Source of the DNA: Lactococcus cremoris subsp. cremoris NBRC 100676
GTDB taxonomy: Bacteria > Bacillota > Bacilli > Lactobacillales > Streptococcaceae
DNA: 43,531 nt
Direction of reading: 5' to 3'
NCBI RefSeq assembly: GCF_001591705.1
Contig: NZ_BCVK01000012.1
Coordinates: forward strand, 1-43,531
Positions within the stretch are counted from its first letter, which is position 1; every line of letters starts with the position of its first letter. The position numbers and the translations under genes are program-made. Shown piece by piece: positions 1-9,663 of the stretch. The notes beneath the pieces are model-generated. The model ran no database searches and was not told the origin of the DNA. It was given only the letters and a program-made list of their open reading frames with translations.

Positions 1-354
1 AATTCGGGTTATAATAAATCTTATTATGAGAATGATTTATATTATCGAGTGCTCATTTATCGCTTCCTCTATAAAGTAATCCTTAACTGTATTGATTCTG
101 GAAGGAAAGAAAAAGCTCAGGAAGTGCTCGATATTTCCAAACAGTTCTTTATGCCCGGTGATGTGATGAGTCGTGTCATTATTAATTATGCCGAATCTTT
201 TTTTGTTTATTATTATGTTGATAAACAAAAAGGTAAGAGGCAACTTCAAGACACATTAAAATTTTTAAAAAAAATAGGAGCCGAAGATTTTCGCAAAACA
301 CTAAAAATGCAATATGATAAAAGAATAATTAGAGAAAAGCCCAATGAAAGATGA
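1..354 (+). CDS. Rgg/MutR-family regulator, C-terminal part (partial)
   Basis: The reading frame is open from the first base of the window to a TGA at 352-354, so this is the end of a gene that starts outside. The 117 visible residues are helical and rich in Lys, Tyr and Phe, with the pattern of the TPR-like C-terminal domain of Rgg/MutR regulators. The DNA-binding N-terminus is not in the window. In other lactococci a regulator of this type (yhgC) lies just upstream of the pilus genes, in the same direction as here, so a role in controlling that operon is plausible but inferred. The first in-frame start codon seen (GTG at 49) is internal. Family assignment is moderate because no sharp motif is visible. 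Confidence 0.55.
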   Translation, partial: NSGYNKSYYENDLYYRVLIYRFLYKVILNCIDSGRKEKAQEVLDISKQFFMPGDVMSRVIINYAESFFVYYYVDKQKGKRQLQDTLKFLKKIGAEDFRKTLKMQYDKRIIREKPNER

Positions 355-484
355 AGGTCGTCACGTCAAAATTTTGGGCTGCAGAATAAAAACTAAACTT
401 GGACTAAAAACTTCATATTTTTAGATTAAGGTCCAAAATTCCATGTGTGATTATTACATGATGTTACAATTGAAAAAGACATAT

Positions 485-514
485 AAAAACCGTTCTTTAA
501 AATGAACGGTTTTT
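485..514 (+). terminator. Intrinsic terminator after the Rgg-like gene
   Basis: An 11-bp perfect stem (AAAAACCGTTC, loop 496-503, GAACGGTTTTT) runs into a T-rich stretch. It separates the regulator from the pilus operon. The rest of 355-783 holds the promoter at 663-691 and no convincing gene. Confidence 0.85.
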
Positions 515-662
515 ATTTTTTGTTTAAGGTCTATGTAATACAGCTATACAAAGCTCTTTTGTTTTCAAAGCATTAAATAATAAATCAATTTTTTAGTCAA
601 AAAAATAATATTACAAAGCTAGAAAGATTTTTGTTTTGTTAAAATGCTTGCTTCTGTTTTAC

Positions 663-691
663 TTGACGAAACATTATTGCAATGATAAAAT
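663..691 (+). promoter_or_regulatory. Promoter of the pilus operon
   Basis: TTGACG at 663-668, a 17-bp spacer, and TAAAAT at 686-691 preceded by a TGA extended -10 element. The start codon of the first pilus gene is about 90 bp downstream, leaving room for a leader. No operator was recognised. Confidence 0.7.
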
Positions 692-783
692 AACCTTAAG
701 ACAGGAAGGGATTTTCAGGATTTCATCATTAAACAACTTGAGACGACTAAGGAATAAAGATTTAAGAAAGTGAGGTATCGGAC

Positions 784-3700
784 ATGTACTATTCTAAGCA
801 CCAAAAAGGTTATAAAACCAGTCATAAAGTACAAGTGACTCACTTCCGTACTTGGAAATCGGGGAAAAAATGGGTTTATGCTTTTATGGCCTTTAGTCTT
901 CTTGCAGGAGATATTGGTTCAATTCCCCTACTTCAGCATGGACAAGAACAAATAGTACATGCGGCGACTTCCAGCTCAGGAACTTTAGTTCCCAATAGTC
1001 CGGCTAGTACGAACAATAATAATGTACTCGCAGGAGACGTATCTACTGCAACAAACTGGACGACCTCAAAGCTAACAGGAGCGGGCTATGGTTCGGGGAC
1101 ATCCACCGCAGGTGGCGGATGGTCAGGTGGGACTTGGACTGCGATTGCAGGCACAACACAAACCAATGCGGTCAGTCTTTTTAATCAACCGCTTGATATG
1201 ACTCAAAGCCTAACACTGTCAGGCAAGATAACGACAAGTACTAATAGTTCTGTTGCCTCAGCACTTGGGGTAATGCTCTTACCAACAGGGACCTCCCTTA
1301 GTCTCAATGTAGGGGGAACGGGAACAGGTATCCTTCCGACAGAAGGAACGCCTAATGCTATCTTTGCTGGGCGAGATATTTTTCCTCTAAACTCTGGTTC
1401 GACGTCAATTAATGGACAAAGTGTCGCCAATAATGACTGGACAGGAGGTTCTTACTATCAGATTCGTATTTCTCAGACAGGGGCGAATGGTCTTAAACAA
1501 GCGTCTGCTTCTACAAATAACACAGCCAATCCAGTTGTTGGGACAGGCACCTATAACGGTACATCTGGTGAAAGCTATGTCTTGACATGGACGCCAACTA
1601 CTGGGACTACTACAGGTTCGCTAAGTTATGCACTGACAACAGGCGGTAGCACCTATATTGTCACTTGGCCAAATCTTACCTTGCCCGCTTCAATGCAGGT
1701 AGGACTTGCCGCTTCGGCAGGTGGTTGGACATCTACGATGACCTTATACGAACACCACGCTCACTGCAAGCCGAGTCACAGCTCCGGTTCCTGTCAATTA
1801 TTTGAACAAAGTGACAGGTCAAGCGATTCCTAGTATGGGTCCGAGCACAATCACGGCGAATGTCGGGGATACCGTTGGACTATCGCTTGTTGCTCCGACG
1901 ACAAGTAGTCCCGATAGCAATAGTTATACTTTTCTAGCACCAGCAGCGCCGGCAGGCTATAATGCCAATTCTTCTACGAATACGGTAATTTCTGCAACGA
2001 ATCCTGCAAGTTCAACCAATACCGCTGCAACAAAGGTTCAAGCTGTCGCTCAAGGTGCAACAAATCCTAATGTAGTGAACGTGACTTATACGCCGAGCCA
2101 ACAGACCGTTGCTTTCAATTGGGCACTGGCCTCTGGCAGCACTCTTGCAACACTTCCTGCATCTAAAAGCTACGGCGCAGCAGGAACTGGAGTTACGACC
2201 GATAGCTCGGTCGTAACTGACAATCCTTTCGCCTCTACGACCCTCCTTAAAAACTATGCCAGTGACTTGACCTCAGCTGTCCCTGCAGGCTACAACATTA
2301 CGGATATCACGAATGGCACGACGAGCTATACAGGTGCGACAACTGCAGCAACACTGGCAGCTTTCGCAAGCAGCCAACAACCCGACAGTCAGTGCGACTC
2401 AAGCAAGCAATAACTATACGGTCACGCTCACAGCTGCAGCACAAACGGCAACCTTCAACTATGGCTATATCAACACGGCACAGCACACGCCGGCTGTACC
2501 CAGCAGTATGACAACGACAGGAGGGACGACAGGAGCGAATGTCGCACAATCACTACCAACTGGCTGGAACACGCCTTCCAATACAGCGATAGCGGCGAAT
2601 AAAATCCCTTATGGATATTATATCTCTGCCATCTATGCAGGAAACTCTGCAACAGGAACACCGATAGCCACAGGGACGGGAATGGGACCACAAACAACGT
2701 CTGGTGCATGGGCTAATTTTCCTGCAACAGGTCAGACCTACGGGGCAACGGGCAATCAATACTATGTTCAACTCTCGCCATATTCAGTCAGAACTTCTTG
2801 GAAAGTTTCTGTATTAGGGACGGACCCTGATTACCTTGATGGGCTTGGAAATCAGCCTAATGGTGTTGTGGTAGGTCAAGCAACTCCCAATAATCAAGAC
2901 AATCTGTTTAGTTATATTGCTACTAATAGCGGTATATCTATGACGACGACAGATAATATCGTCTATACTGATCCTGCAGGAATTCGCTATATCATCACAA
3001 GTTATACCTATGCGACGACTGCTGGTGGGACTGGAACGACTTATTCGACATTTGAGGCTCTTCTTGCCGCAAACCCATACATTCCTGCTGGGCTTTATAA
3101 TCAACCCCTACAATTTGTCACTGTCAACATGATTTCTGACCAGACGAGCATCACATCTAATTCGACAAGTAGCACAACACCGTTAACCCCAGCAACGAAC
3201 TATATGCCTATCAACGATATCACGGCAAGTACAGATATTGATGGTGTAGATGATGACGGTCTACCTTATGCCATCAATGGCTATAATGCCGTGACCAATA
3301 TCGTAGGCGGCACGACTAACTACTGGGGAGATGCGACAAACTCTCTGAAACTTCCGATTGGCTCATACACAGAAACTTACTATGCGCTTAATTACTTGAG
3401 ACTTCAGGCTTACCAAGCACAGTCAACATATACGACAGTCGCTAGTTTTCTTCAAAGTTTGTCTAGTGCCAATCTGGCAAAATATACGGTAAGTTCAACA
3501 ACCACACTAACCGTCGCTGACGCAACGACTATCTCGGCAAATAATCAGCATATCATTCCTAAAGCCGGCTCTTACAACCCAAGCTCGGATATTCTTAGCG
3601 CGACAAATGCTGATGGCACTAATGCTTTTGCATCTGTCAATAATGTTCCGGTCGGGGTGATTATCACAGACAGAGCAGGTAATAATGTTTGGGTCAACAA

Positions 3701-4193
3701 CATGACCGTTAACTTACCCAAAAACAAATTGGTCGTGGGGACTTATAGTGAAAAGTATTATGCTTTAACTGCTAAAGGAGCTGCGGACTATACGACTTGG
3801 AAAGCAACAGCAAGTCCAAGTGCTAACACAGTGGGCGACTTTATCAACTCTGGTCAAACAACAAGTGGTGATTATGTGACAGCCACGACGCAACTCACGG
3901 TTACAAACTTTATCTTACCCTTTGCAGGTGGGAGTGGAAATCAATTTCTCTATCTAATGATAAGTCTAGCTGCAATCGGAGCGCTCGGACTCTACTTTAG
4001 TAAGCGACGTAAAGAAGAAGAATTAGAGTTCGTCCCTGAGCAAGCGGGTTATGGAGCTTCAACAAATACTAAGGGCAACAAGGCAAGGTTTTTCCAAACA
4101 CTAAGAAAAACCAGACCCTATCGTAAGGTCTTCCATAGCAAAAACCGTATCCATCTGGCGCAAACGCAGCGAAAGGAGGGGAAAAATGATTAA
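784..4193 (+). pseudogene. yhgD: Putative tip pilin, disrupted by two frameshifts (YhgD-like)
   Basis: The gene encodes a large LPXTG-type surface protein, by position the tip adhesin of the pilus. The N-terminus has a KxYKxGKxW-type signal peptide (RTWKSGKKWVYA) cleaved near Ala-Ala at about residue 60. A Gly/Ser/Thr-rich lectin-like beta domain follows, then Thr-rich repeats ending in motifs such as QTATFNYGY that recall MucBP-type modules. The C-terminus has LPFAG (3915-3929), a membrane segment and an unusually long basic tail of about 65 residues. Frame 1 runs from 784 to about 1745. Homologous sequence then continues in frame 2 to about 2360 and in frame 3 to the stop at 4191, so two indels split the gene. 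The first piece alone (349 residues) lacks the wall anchor. Without the shifts the protein would be about 1,130 residues. Confidence 0.8.
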
Positions 4194-4218
4194 GAAAATA
4201 AGAGGAAACTCTACTTAA
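4186..4218 (+). other. Ten-codon ORF with a perfect ribosome site
   Basis: AAAGGAGGGG at 4172-4181 precedes an ATG at 4186 that opens MIKKIRGNST and stops at 4216. It overlaps the end of the tip pilin gene in another frame. It may be a leader peptide coupling translation to the backbone pilin, or the stub of a lost gene. Expression is not shown. Confidence 0.3.
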
Positions 4219-4307
4219 CCTTAGAACTTCATTTAGCTACAAAAGTGCGATAAGCAGAGATGAGCGCACAGCCTCAGACTCAATCAAACAAAAATAGGAG
4301 AAAAAAC

Positions 4308-6131
4308 ATGAAACTCAATTCACTTAACAAAAAATTTGCCCTTGCTAGCGTTAGTCTTCTGACAATTAGCACATTAGCAGGATTTGGTGGGCTAGTAAAT
4401 GTTAATGCTAAAACTACGGTTGTAACTGACCAAGTCTCAAATGGTGAAGTTGCTATCTATGCCCAATCAGCAGCAGGTAATGCAGTCGCAACGACCAACA
4501 ACGATGGTACAAACCCTGATACAGGTGTTGCCAACAACCAAACAGGTGGACAAGCAGGAAATACTGGTACAACTAAAAATGACGGGAGCCAACAATCAAG
4601 CCTTGAAGGTTCAACTCCGAGTGTAATGGCTAATGTGACATTCTCAGCTACCAAATACACAGGAACAGGCGTTCCTACGGGTGTTGCCGATTCGGCATTC
4701 AATGGTGCAAAAGTCACAGCGACTTCAGCTCCTTCAGGACTTGCTGATTTTACTGGCTTGGCAGATGGTTATTACCTTTTCCATCAAGTAACAACAGTCA
4801 ACGGGATTACAACAGTTGGCGACTTTATCGTCCAAGTCAATCATAATGATAGTCAAGCCGGCATCGTCAACGTCTATCCAAAATTAGATATGTCAAGTTC
4901 GGCAGGTTTAGGGACAAGTGCCACAACAAACGCCGATGATAACTTTAATGGTTCAACACCAAACCAAATTGCTAATCCAAATGCAACAGGCGATTCTGAC
5001 CAAACACTTACAAACTCAGATAATAATGCTGGTAATGAAAATCTTGCTAATGGAACATGGGTAAACAATGGTGATAACCAAAATACAACGACTGCAGCAG
5101 CCGGAAATACAGTGAGCTGGAATGTGAACACAGTCTTTGACTCTTCACAAACAAATAATGGAAATGGTACAACTGGTGTAACAGGAACTTATGTTGTGAC
5201 CGACCAATTACCAAATAACCTTGTGGATAGCTCAACAGCTGCAGATGGTACTGTTATCGTGAATGTCACAGACGGTAGCGGAGCGAAAGTCGGGACATTG
5301 ACAGCTACAACAGACTATACAGTCACAAATGACGGTAACGGTAAAATCATTGTAACTTTGACTCCTGTAGGTCAACAACATGCGGCGAGCTTGCTTGGAA
5401 ATGCCGATGGTGCATTGAATATCATCATTCCTTCTACGGTTAAGACGGCTGTTGTTGACTCAGCAAAAGACTCGGCAACAACAGCCATCACGAATGCTTA
5501 TGGGGCTGACCTTTCAATGACTGCCGCTGTTCAGTCTACATTGAATGTTGGTGGAGTTGACATGACGAAGACAGACGCCTCAACGAGCGATGCCTTGAAA
5601 GGTGCAACATTTACGGTAGTCCGTGCGGACAATAAAGCTGATGCCCAAGCTTTTGTCATTGCCAATGCAGCCTACTTTAATAACTCGGCAGCTGGCGGTT
5701 CAGTGGCAAATCCAACTTTGGCTAAGGCAGCCTTTGTCACAGGGGATTCCAATGGTAACGCAAGTACGACAGCAACCACACCAGTGACGTTCACGACTGG
5801 AGAAGATGGTATTGCAACATTTAGCGGTTTGAACTTGGTAGATGACAATACAGATACTACTAATACAAGCAACTACTACCTTGTCGAAGTTGCCGCACCA
5901 AAAGGTTATCAACTTCCAGCACCAAATACAGCAGCAAACTTGACAGGCGCTGTGACAGCTAGTACCGCACCTACTGCGACTGACACAACCATTACTAATA
6001 TCAAACCATTTGCTTTGCCATTTACTGGTGGACAAGGATTGGCAGGGATTATCGCTATTGCCACAGTCTCAGGAGTTGTAGCCTTTGCCATCAAACGTCG
6101 TAAAGATAATGAAGAAGAAGTCGTAAAATAA
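4308..6131 (+). CDS. yhgE: Major (backbone) pilin, LPXTG-anchored, intact (YhgE-like)
   Basis: 607-residue precursor of the pilus shaft. The start at 4308 is chosen over the upstream ATG at 4260 because AGGAG at 4296-4300 is correctly spaced and the signal peptide (MKLNSLNKKFALASVSLL) begins there; cleavage is near the Ala in VNAKT. Pilin hallmarks are all visible: a VYPK pilin motif with Lys192, the residue sortase C normally links to the next subunit; an E-box YYLVEVAAPKGY with Glu527 in the last Cna-B-like domain, which normally promotes an internal Lys-Asn bond; and the sorting signal LPFTG at 570-574 followed by a hydrophobic segment and a KRRK tail. It is the only intact gene of the four-gene operon. 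With the sortase gene interrupted, polymerisation is unlikely, and monomers could at best be attached by a housekeeping sortase encoded elsewhere. Confidence 0.9.
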   Translation: MKLNSLNKKFALASVSLLTISTLAGFGGLVNVNAKTTVVTDQVSNGEVAIYAQSAAGNAVATTNNDGTNPDTGVANNQTGGQAGNTGTTKNDGSQQSSLEGSTPSVMANVTFSATKYTGTGVPTGVADSAFNGAKVTATSAPSGLADFTGLADGYYLFHQVTTVNGITTVGDFIVQVNHNDSQAGIVNVYPKLDMSSSAGLGTSATTNADDNFNGSTPNQIANPNATGDSDQTLTNSDNNAGNENLANGTWVNNGDNQNTTTAAAGNTVSWNVNTVFDSSQTNNGNGTTGVTGTYVVTDQLPNNLVDSSTAADGTVIVNVTDGSGAKVGTLTATTDYTVTNDGNGKIIVTLTPVGQQHAASLLGNADGALNIIIPSTVKTAVVDSAKDSATTAITNAYGADLSMTAAVQSTLNVGGVDMTKTDASTSDALKGATFTVVRADNKADAQAFVIANAAYFNNSAAGGSVANPTLAKAAFVTGDSNGNASTTATTPVTFTTGEDGIATFSGLNLVDDNTDTTNTSNYYLVEVAAPKGYQLPAPNTAANLTGAVTASTAPTATDTTITNIKPFALPFTGGQGLAGIIAIATVSGVVAFAIKRRKDNEEEVVK

Positions 6132-6181
6132 GCTAGATTACCTTTGATAAAATGAAAATCTAATTAGTAAGGAGGGGAATA

Positions 6182-7471
6182 ATGGCAAGAAAAAAACCAA
6201 AAACCTCCCGTAAAAAGGGCTTTAGTTTACGAAATATACTAAGTGTGATTTTGGCAATTATCGCAATCGGATTACTTTTTTATCCGATTGTGGTTAATTA
6301 CCTAGCAGGACAACAAAACGTCAAATCAGTCCAAAAATATGATAATCAACTGTCCACAATTGGAAACTCGAAAGTTAAGTAACTACTTGCTCAGTCTCAA
6401 TTATACAATGCACAGCTTTACAACGAATACATCTATGATGCAAGTCAGCATATTGCATGGAATAAACCTATTCCCAACTATAACAATGTTTTAAAAGTTG
6501 ATTCTACAGGAATGATGGGCTTTATCACGATTCCACAGATTAAGGTCAATGATATTCCAATCTATCATGGAGATTCTGAAACGATTTTAGGGCTTGGTGT
6601 TGGTCATGTGCCCCAATCTTCTTTACCAATCGGAGGAAACAATACTCACACCGTTTTGCCTGCACATTCTGGTCGAGTGAATGATACTTTATTTACTAAT
6701 CTGGACAAACTTAAGAATGGGTACGTCTTTTATTTACACGTCTTAGATTTAACTCTAAAATATAAGATTGATGATATTCGGATTGTTGCCCCAAATCAAG
6801 TTTCGTCATTGAGCATCGAAAAAGGTCGAGATTTAGTAACTTTAGTTACTTGTTATCCGACAGGGATTAATAATAAAAGGTTATTGGTCACTGGCGAGCG
6901 TGTTCCTATATCTAAGGTATTACCCCAAGAAAAAGTCCAACGAAATCAGTTTGGTTATAATTTTTGGGTGATGCTTGGTTCGGGTCTGTTACTGCTTTTG
7001 GGGCTTCTCTATCTTTTATGGTTACTCTTAGGCTCGAGACATAAGCTGTATCATGTTGCTGACAGAAAAATAGAAGAACCAAAGCTTTCAGATGGACAGT
7101 TAAGGGGAGAGTTTGGAGAAGGGTTTTATTTGACTGACTCCAAGAAACTAGCTAATCAATGGTTAGATGAACAAGCTCATAAAAAAAATCAAAATCCTGA
7201 TGAACTCCTTATAAATGTTTATCGCCTGAAAAAAATAAAAAATTTATCTCGTTGGATATTTAAAGATAAGACAGAAAACTGGCAACATTATATCCTTTAA
7301 AAACAAGGATATGGGGATGAGAAACATGCGCTTGTTGTGGGTCCTGTATTTACCAGTGATAAGAAAGTCATGAAATATGCTTTGAAAACAGAAGAAGCAT
7401 TTGAGCATCTAAAGTATATTAAATGCTTGAATAAAAATAAATCAAAGAAAGGGGGAGGAAGAATTGACTAA
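6182..7471 (+). pseudogene. srtC: Class C pilin sortase with a C-terminal DUF3990-like domain, two in-frame stops
   Basis: One frame reads as a pilus-specific sortase, broken by TAA at 6380-6382 (codon 67) and TAA at 7298-7300. Ignoring the stops it gives 429 residues: basic N-terminus, membrane segment about 20-40, then the catalytic domain with His162 (TVLPAHSG), Cys224 (LVTCYP) and Arg233, and a second membrane segment about 262-285. The last ~130 residues are not sortase. LYHVADRKIEEP, GEFGEGFYLT and later LVVGPV match the conserved blocks of DUF3990 proteins, placed on the cytoplasmic side by topology. GGAGGGG precedes the ATG at 6182. The frame ends at 7471, overlapping the next gene by 8 bp. 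Restart at the ATG at 6512 would lack the N-terminal anchor but keep His, Cys and Arg, so residual activity cannot be excluded. Confidence 0.8.
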
Positions 7472-8195
7472 AAGGATCAAATTAATGAGCATTTTAGCGT
7501 TTGCTTTGGTTTTGATTTTTGGATTTGTCAGTCAAAACGCTTTTGCTGATAGCCGTTTAACAATTGTAAAATATGGATTAATCCCAGGGGCATCTGGTTT
7601 TAGCGAGAATCAGACGACAAATGATGGACTAAAAATTAACAACCTCCCCTTGGATAATTTGGGCAATGAGCTTTCGGTAGTGTCTGGAATTCATTATTTA
7701 GTCTATGAAATCTCACCTATTGGGGATGGTTCAGAGCTTACGGCAACAAATCCTCCACAATCAAGTTATAGAATTTCGAAAGAAATTGCTGACTTAGTGA
7801 CTGATTCAAATGGTGTGACCAGTCTTTCTGTGAGCGATGGTTATTATCTGATTGAAGAGTAAAGTAACCCACAAAAGGGTCTGCTAAAGCCTGCTCTACC
7901 TTTAGTTGTAAAGCTGCCAGTGACTGGATTGAATAATGTTTATATTTATCCTAAGTCTAGTGTAGATAAAGAAGAAACAATTAGTCCTCCACAAGCAAAG
8001 CCTCAACCTAAGCCTAAGCCGATTGAAGTTCCTAATGCACCTAAAAAGGTTGATGATTCTTCTAAGAAAGTATTTGGATTATTACCAAAAACGGGCGTAG
8101 TGAGCTCCTTACTATTGACTTCTTATGGCTTTGCTTTATTCTTGATTATCATTCTTTTAAAAAAGCACATCAAAAACGAAGAAGAAGTTAAGTGA
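7464..8195 (+). pseudogene. yhhB: Basal (anchor) pilin, interrupted by one stop (YhhB-like)
   Basis: The frame starts at TTG 7464 behind GGGGGAGG and encodes a signal peptide (residues 1-28, ending AFA), a Cna-B-like domain with an E-box-like DGYYLIEE, a VYIYPK sequence, a Pro/Lys-rich stalk (PPQAKPQPKPKP), the sorting signal LPKTG, a membrane helix and a charged tail. A TAA at 7860-7862 falls right after LIEE; the same frame continues directly to 8195, so this is a nonsense change and not an indel. The Pro-rich stalk plus LPKTG is typical of the minor pilin that terminates the fibre and is linked to peptidoglycan. Truncated at codon 132 it would be secreted without an anchor. It overlaps the end of the sortase frame, suggesting coupled translation in the ancestral operon. 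Confidence 0.8.
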
Positions 8196-8216
8196 AATAA
8201 TAACTCCTAGGCAGAT

Positions 8217-8258
8217 AAAAAAACGCTGGACAAGTAAAGTTCAACGTTTTTTTTTTTA
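8217..8258 (+). terminator. Terminator between converging pilus and lrg genes
   Basis: A hairpin (AACGCTGGAC paired with GTTCAACGTT, one mismatch and one GU pair) is flanked by A-runs and a T-run of more than ten, so it can act in both directions. Confidence 0.7.
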
Positions 8259-8268
8259 AAATAGATAG

Positions 8269-8967
8269 TTAATAACCGAGAATAATTTTAGCGATGATTG
8301 GTGCGAAGATAACATACATGATACCAGTGACACCAATACTGAGTGCTGCCATTGCTCCTTGCGTTTTACCAAGTTCGATCGCTGTTCCAGTTCCGACAGC
8401 ATGTCCAGTTCCTCCAAGGGCAATTCCTTGAGCAACAGGGTCTGTAATTCTAAAGAGTTTTAATAATGGACCGCCAAGCACACTGGTGAGAATTCCTGTA
8501 GCAACCACGACAACAACGGTAATTTGTTCCACGCCATGCATTTTATCAGAAATTCCCATAGCCATTGCAGTAGTTACTGATTTTGGGAAGATTGAAAGAG
8601 AGGCGAGTTTACTGAGGCTGAAAAATTTAGCACAGAGAGCAGTAAAGACACAATTGACTAATGCCGCAATAGCAATTGAGCTAACGATTGAACGCGCGTG
8701 GTGTTTCATTAAATGGAAAGTTTTATAAAGAGGAATTCCAAGAGCAACGGTACTAGGACCGATGAGGTCATTGATGATTGAACCCCCAATATAATAATTT
8801 TTATAAGGAATATGAGCTAGTGAGAGAATGAGAATAATGACGACAGTAGCAAAGAGGAGAGGATTTGTCCAAGGCTTACGAAAGTTTTCATTAATTCGTA
8901 CACCAATCATAAAGACAAGAACGGTAAGGACAAAGCCAAAGAGTGGGTCAGTAGTGATAATGTTCAT
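8269..8967 (-). CDS. lrgB: LrgB/CidB-family membrane protein
   Basis: 232-residue, almost wholly hydrophobic protein with six or more predicted membrane spans. It carries the family signatures SVTTAMAMGISDKMHG in the middle and GGTGHAVGTGTAIELGKTQG near the C-terminus. LrgB works with the holin-like LrgA; the pair has been tied to control of murein hydrolase export and autolysis and, in several Firmicutes, to pyruvate uptake. Length is normal for the family. It follows lrgA by 18 bp, so the two are co-transcribed from the promoter at 9440-9468. Nothing in the sequence separates the Lrg role from the Cid role. Confidence 0.9.
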   Translation of the reverse strand: MNIITTDPLFGFVLTVLVFMIGVRINENFRKPWTNPLLFATVVIILILSLAHIPYKNYYIGGSIINDLIGPSTVALGIPLYKTFHLMKHHARSIVSSIAIAALVNCVFTALCAKFFSLSKLASLSIFPKSVTTAMAMGISDKMHGVEQITVVVVVATGILTSVLGGPLLKLFRITDPVAQGIALGGTGHAVGTGTAIELGKTQGAMAALSIGVTGIMYVIFAPIIAKIILGY

Positions 8968-8985
8968 GATTTTAAATACTCCAAA

Positions 8986-9390
8986 TTATTGGTCTTCAGT
9001 AGACGATGTGACGTTAGTATCTGGTTTTAAAGCGACATAGTCGCCTTCAAATTTCACTTTAATCCACTCGACTAATTTTCCTAAGATAAGCATATTGATA
9101 ACAAGTGCTCCAACAACAATCAAGAGAATTTGTGCCCAAAAATGACTGATTAAATTCCACTTGGCCATGATTCCGACACCAGCGGGTAAAAATAAAATGG
9201 TCATATTATTAATAAGAAAACTTCCTGCTTCATCAACATGACGAAATTCTAAAAGTTTAAATTGCAGGGCGAGAAAAAGTAGTATCATTCCTAAAATAGA
9301 GCCAGGAACCGGTAAACGAAAAATGTTTGAGATGACATTTCCAATAAAAGAAAAGCCAAAAATGATTAATAATTGCAGGTAAATTTTCAT
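8986..9390 (-). CDS. lrgA: LrgA/CidA-family holin-like protein
   Basis: 134 residues with four predicted membrane helices and the family pattern RLPVPGSILGMILLF near residue 30, followed by LPAGVGIM in the third helix. It is a small membrane partner of LrgB, proposed to oligomerise like a phage holin or to form a transport pair with LrgB. The short hydrophilic C-terminus (DTNVTSSTEDQ) is cytoplasmic by prediction. An AGGGAG ribosome site lies before the ATG. No LytTR response-regulator gene, the usual regulator of lrgAB, is in this window. Confidence 0.9.
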   Translation of the reverse strand: MKIYLQLLIIFGFSFIGNVISNIFRLPVPGSILGMILLFLALQFKLLEFRHVDEAGSFLINNMTILFLPAGVGIMAKWNLISHFWAQILLIVVGALVINMLILGKLVEWIKVKFEGDYVALKPDTNVTSSTEDQ

Positions 9391-9439
9391 ATTTGTTAAC
9401 TCCCTAAGTTAATTACGGATAATTTTTACAACAATTTTT

Positions 9440-9468
9440 ATTGTACTCTTTGAAATAGGGTTTTTCAA
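9440..9468 (-). promoter_or_regulatory. Promoter of lrgAB
   Basis: On the minus strand TTGAAA (9463-9468), a 17-bp spacer and TACAAT (9440-9445) lie about 50 bp before the lrgA start. Confidence 0.55.
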
Positions 9469-9527
9469 GGATAAGCTGGTATTGCTTTTATGAAAATAAT
9501 CTTGAAAAATTTTTTTATAAAGTCCAC

Positions 9528-9555
9528 TTGACATTTGCTTAAAACATGTTATAAT
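9528..9555 (+). promoter_or_regulatory. Strong promoter of the rimP-nusA-infB operon
   Basis: TTGACA at 9528-9533, a 16-bp spacer and TATAAT at 9550-9555, preceded by a TGT extended -10 element. Both hexamers match consensus, fitting an operon of translation factors. Confidence 0.85.
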
Positions 9556-9576
9556 TAAAATAAATAAACTATTAGA

Positions 9577-9602
9577 AAGGAGCGTTCGCAAGGGCGCTCC
9601 TT
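9577..9602 (+). other. 5' leader hairpin of the rimP operon
   Basis: An 8-bp perfect stem (AAGGAGCG / CGCTCCTT, 10-nt loop) begins about 20 nt after the -10. No run of T follows, so it is more likely an mRNA-stabilising or regulatory stem than a terminator. The left arm contains an anti-SD-like AAGGAG locked in the stem. Confidence 0.5.
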
Positions 9603-9663
9603 CTCTTGTGTTTTAAAATTGAAGTTGATTTCAACTTTGGATTTTATGAAAGGAGAATTGCCT

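Noticed and set aside
355-783. Short hydrophobic peptide (SHP) partner gene next to the Rgg-like regulator
   Set aside because: The short frames at about 442 and 643 are not SHP-like: no basic start with a hydrophobic Glu/Asp-containing end, and no good ribosome site.
4457-6094. Several minus-strand frames inside the backbone pilin gene
   Set aside because: They mirror the low-complexity Thr/Asn/Ala coding of the plus strand and have no initiation signals.
9577-9602. Terminator upstream of rimP
   Set aside because: The stem is not followed by a T-run and lies between a consensus promoter and its first gene.
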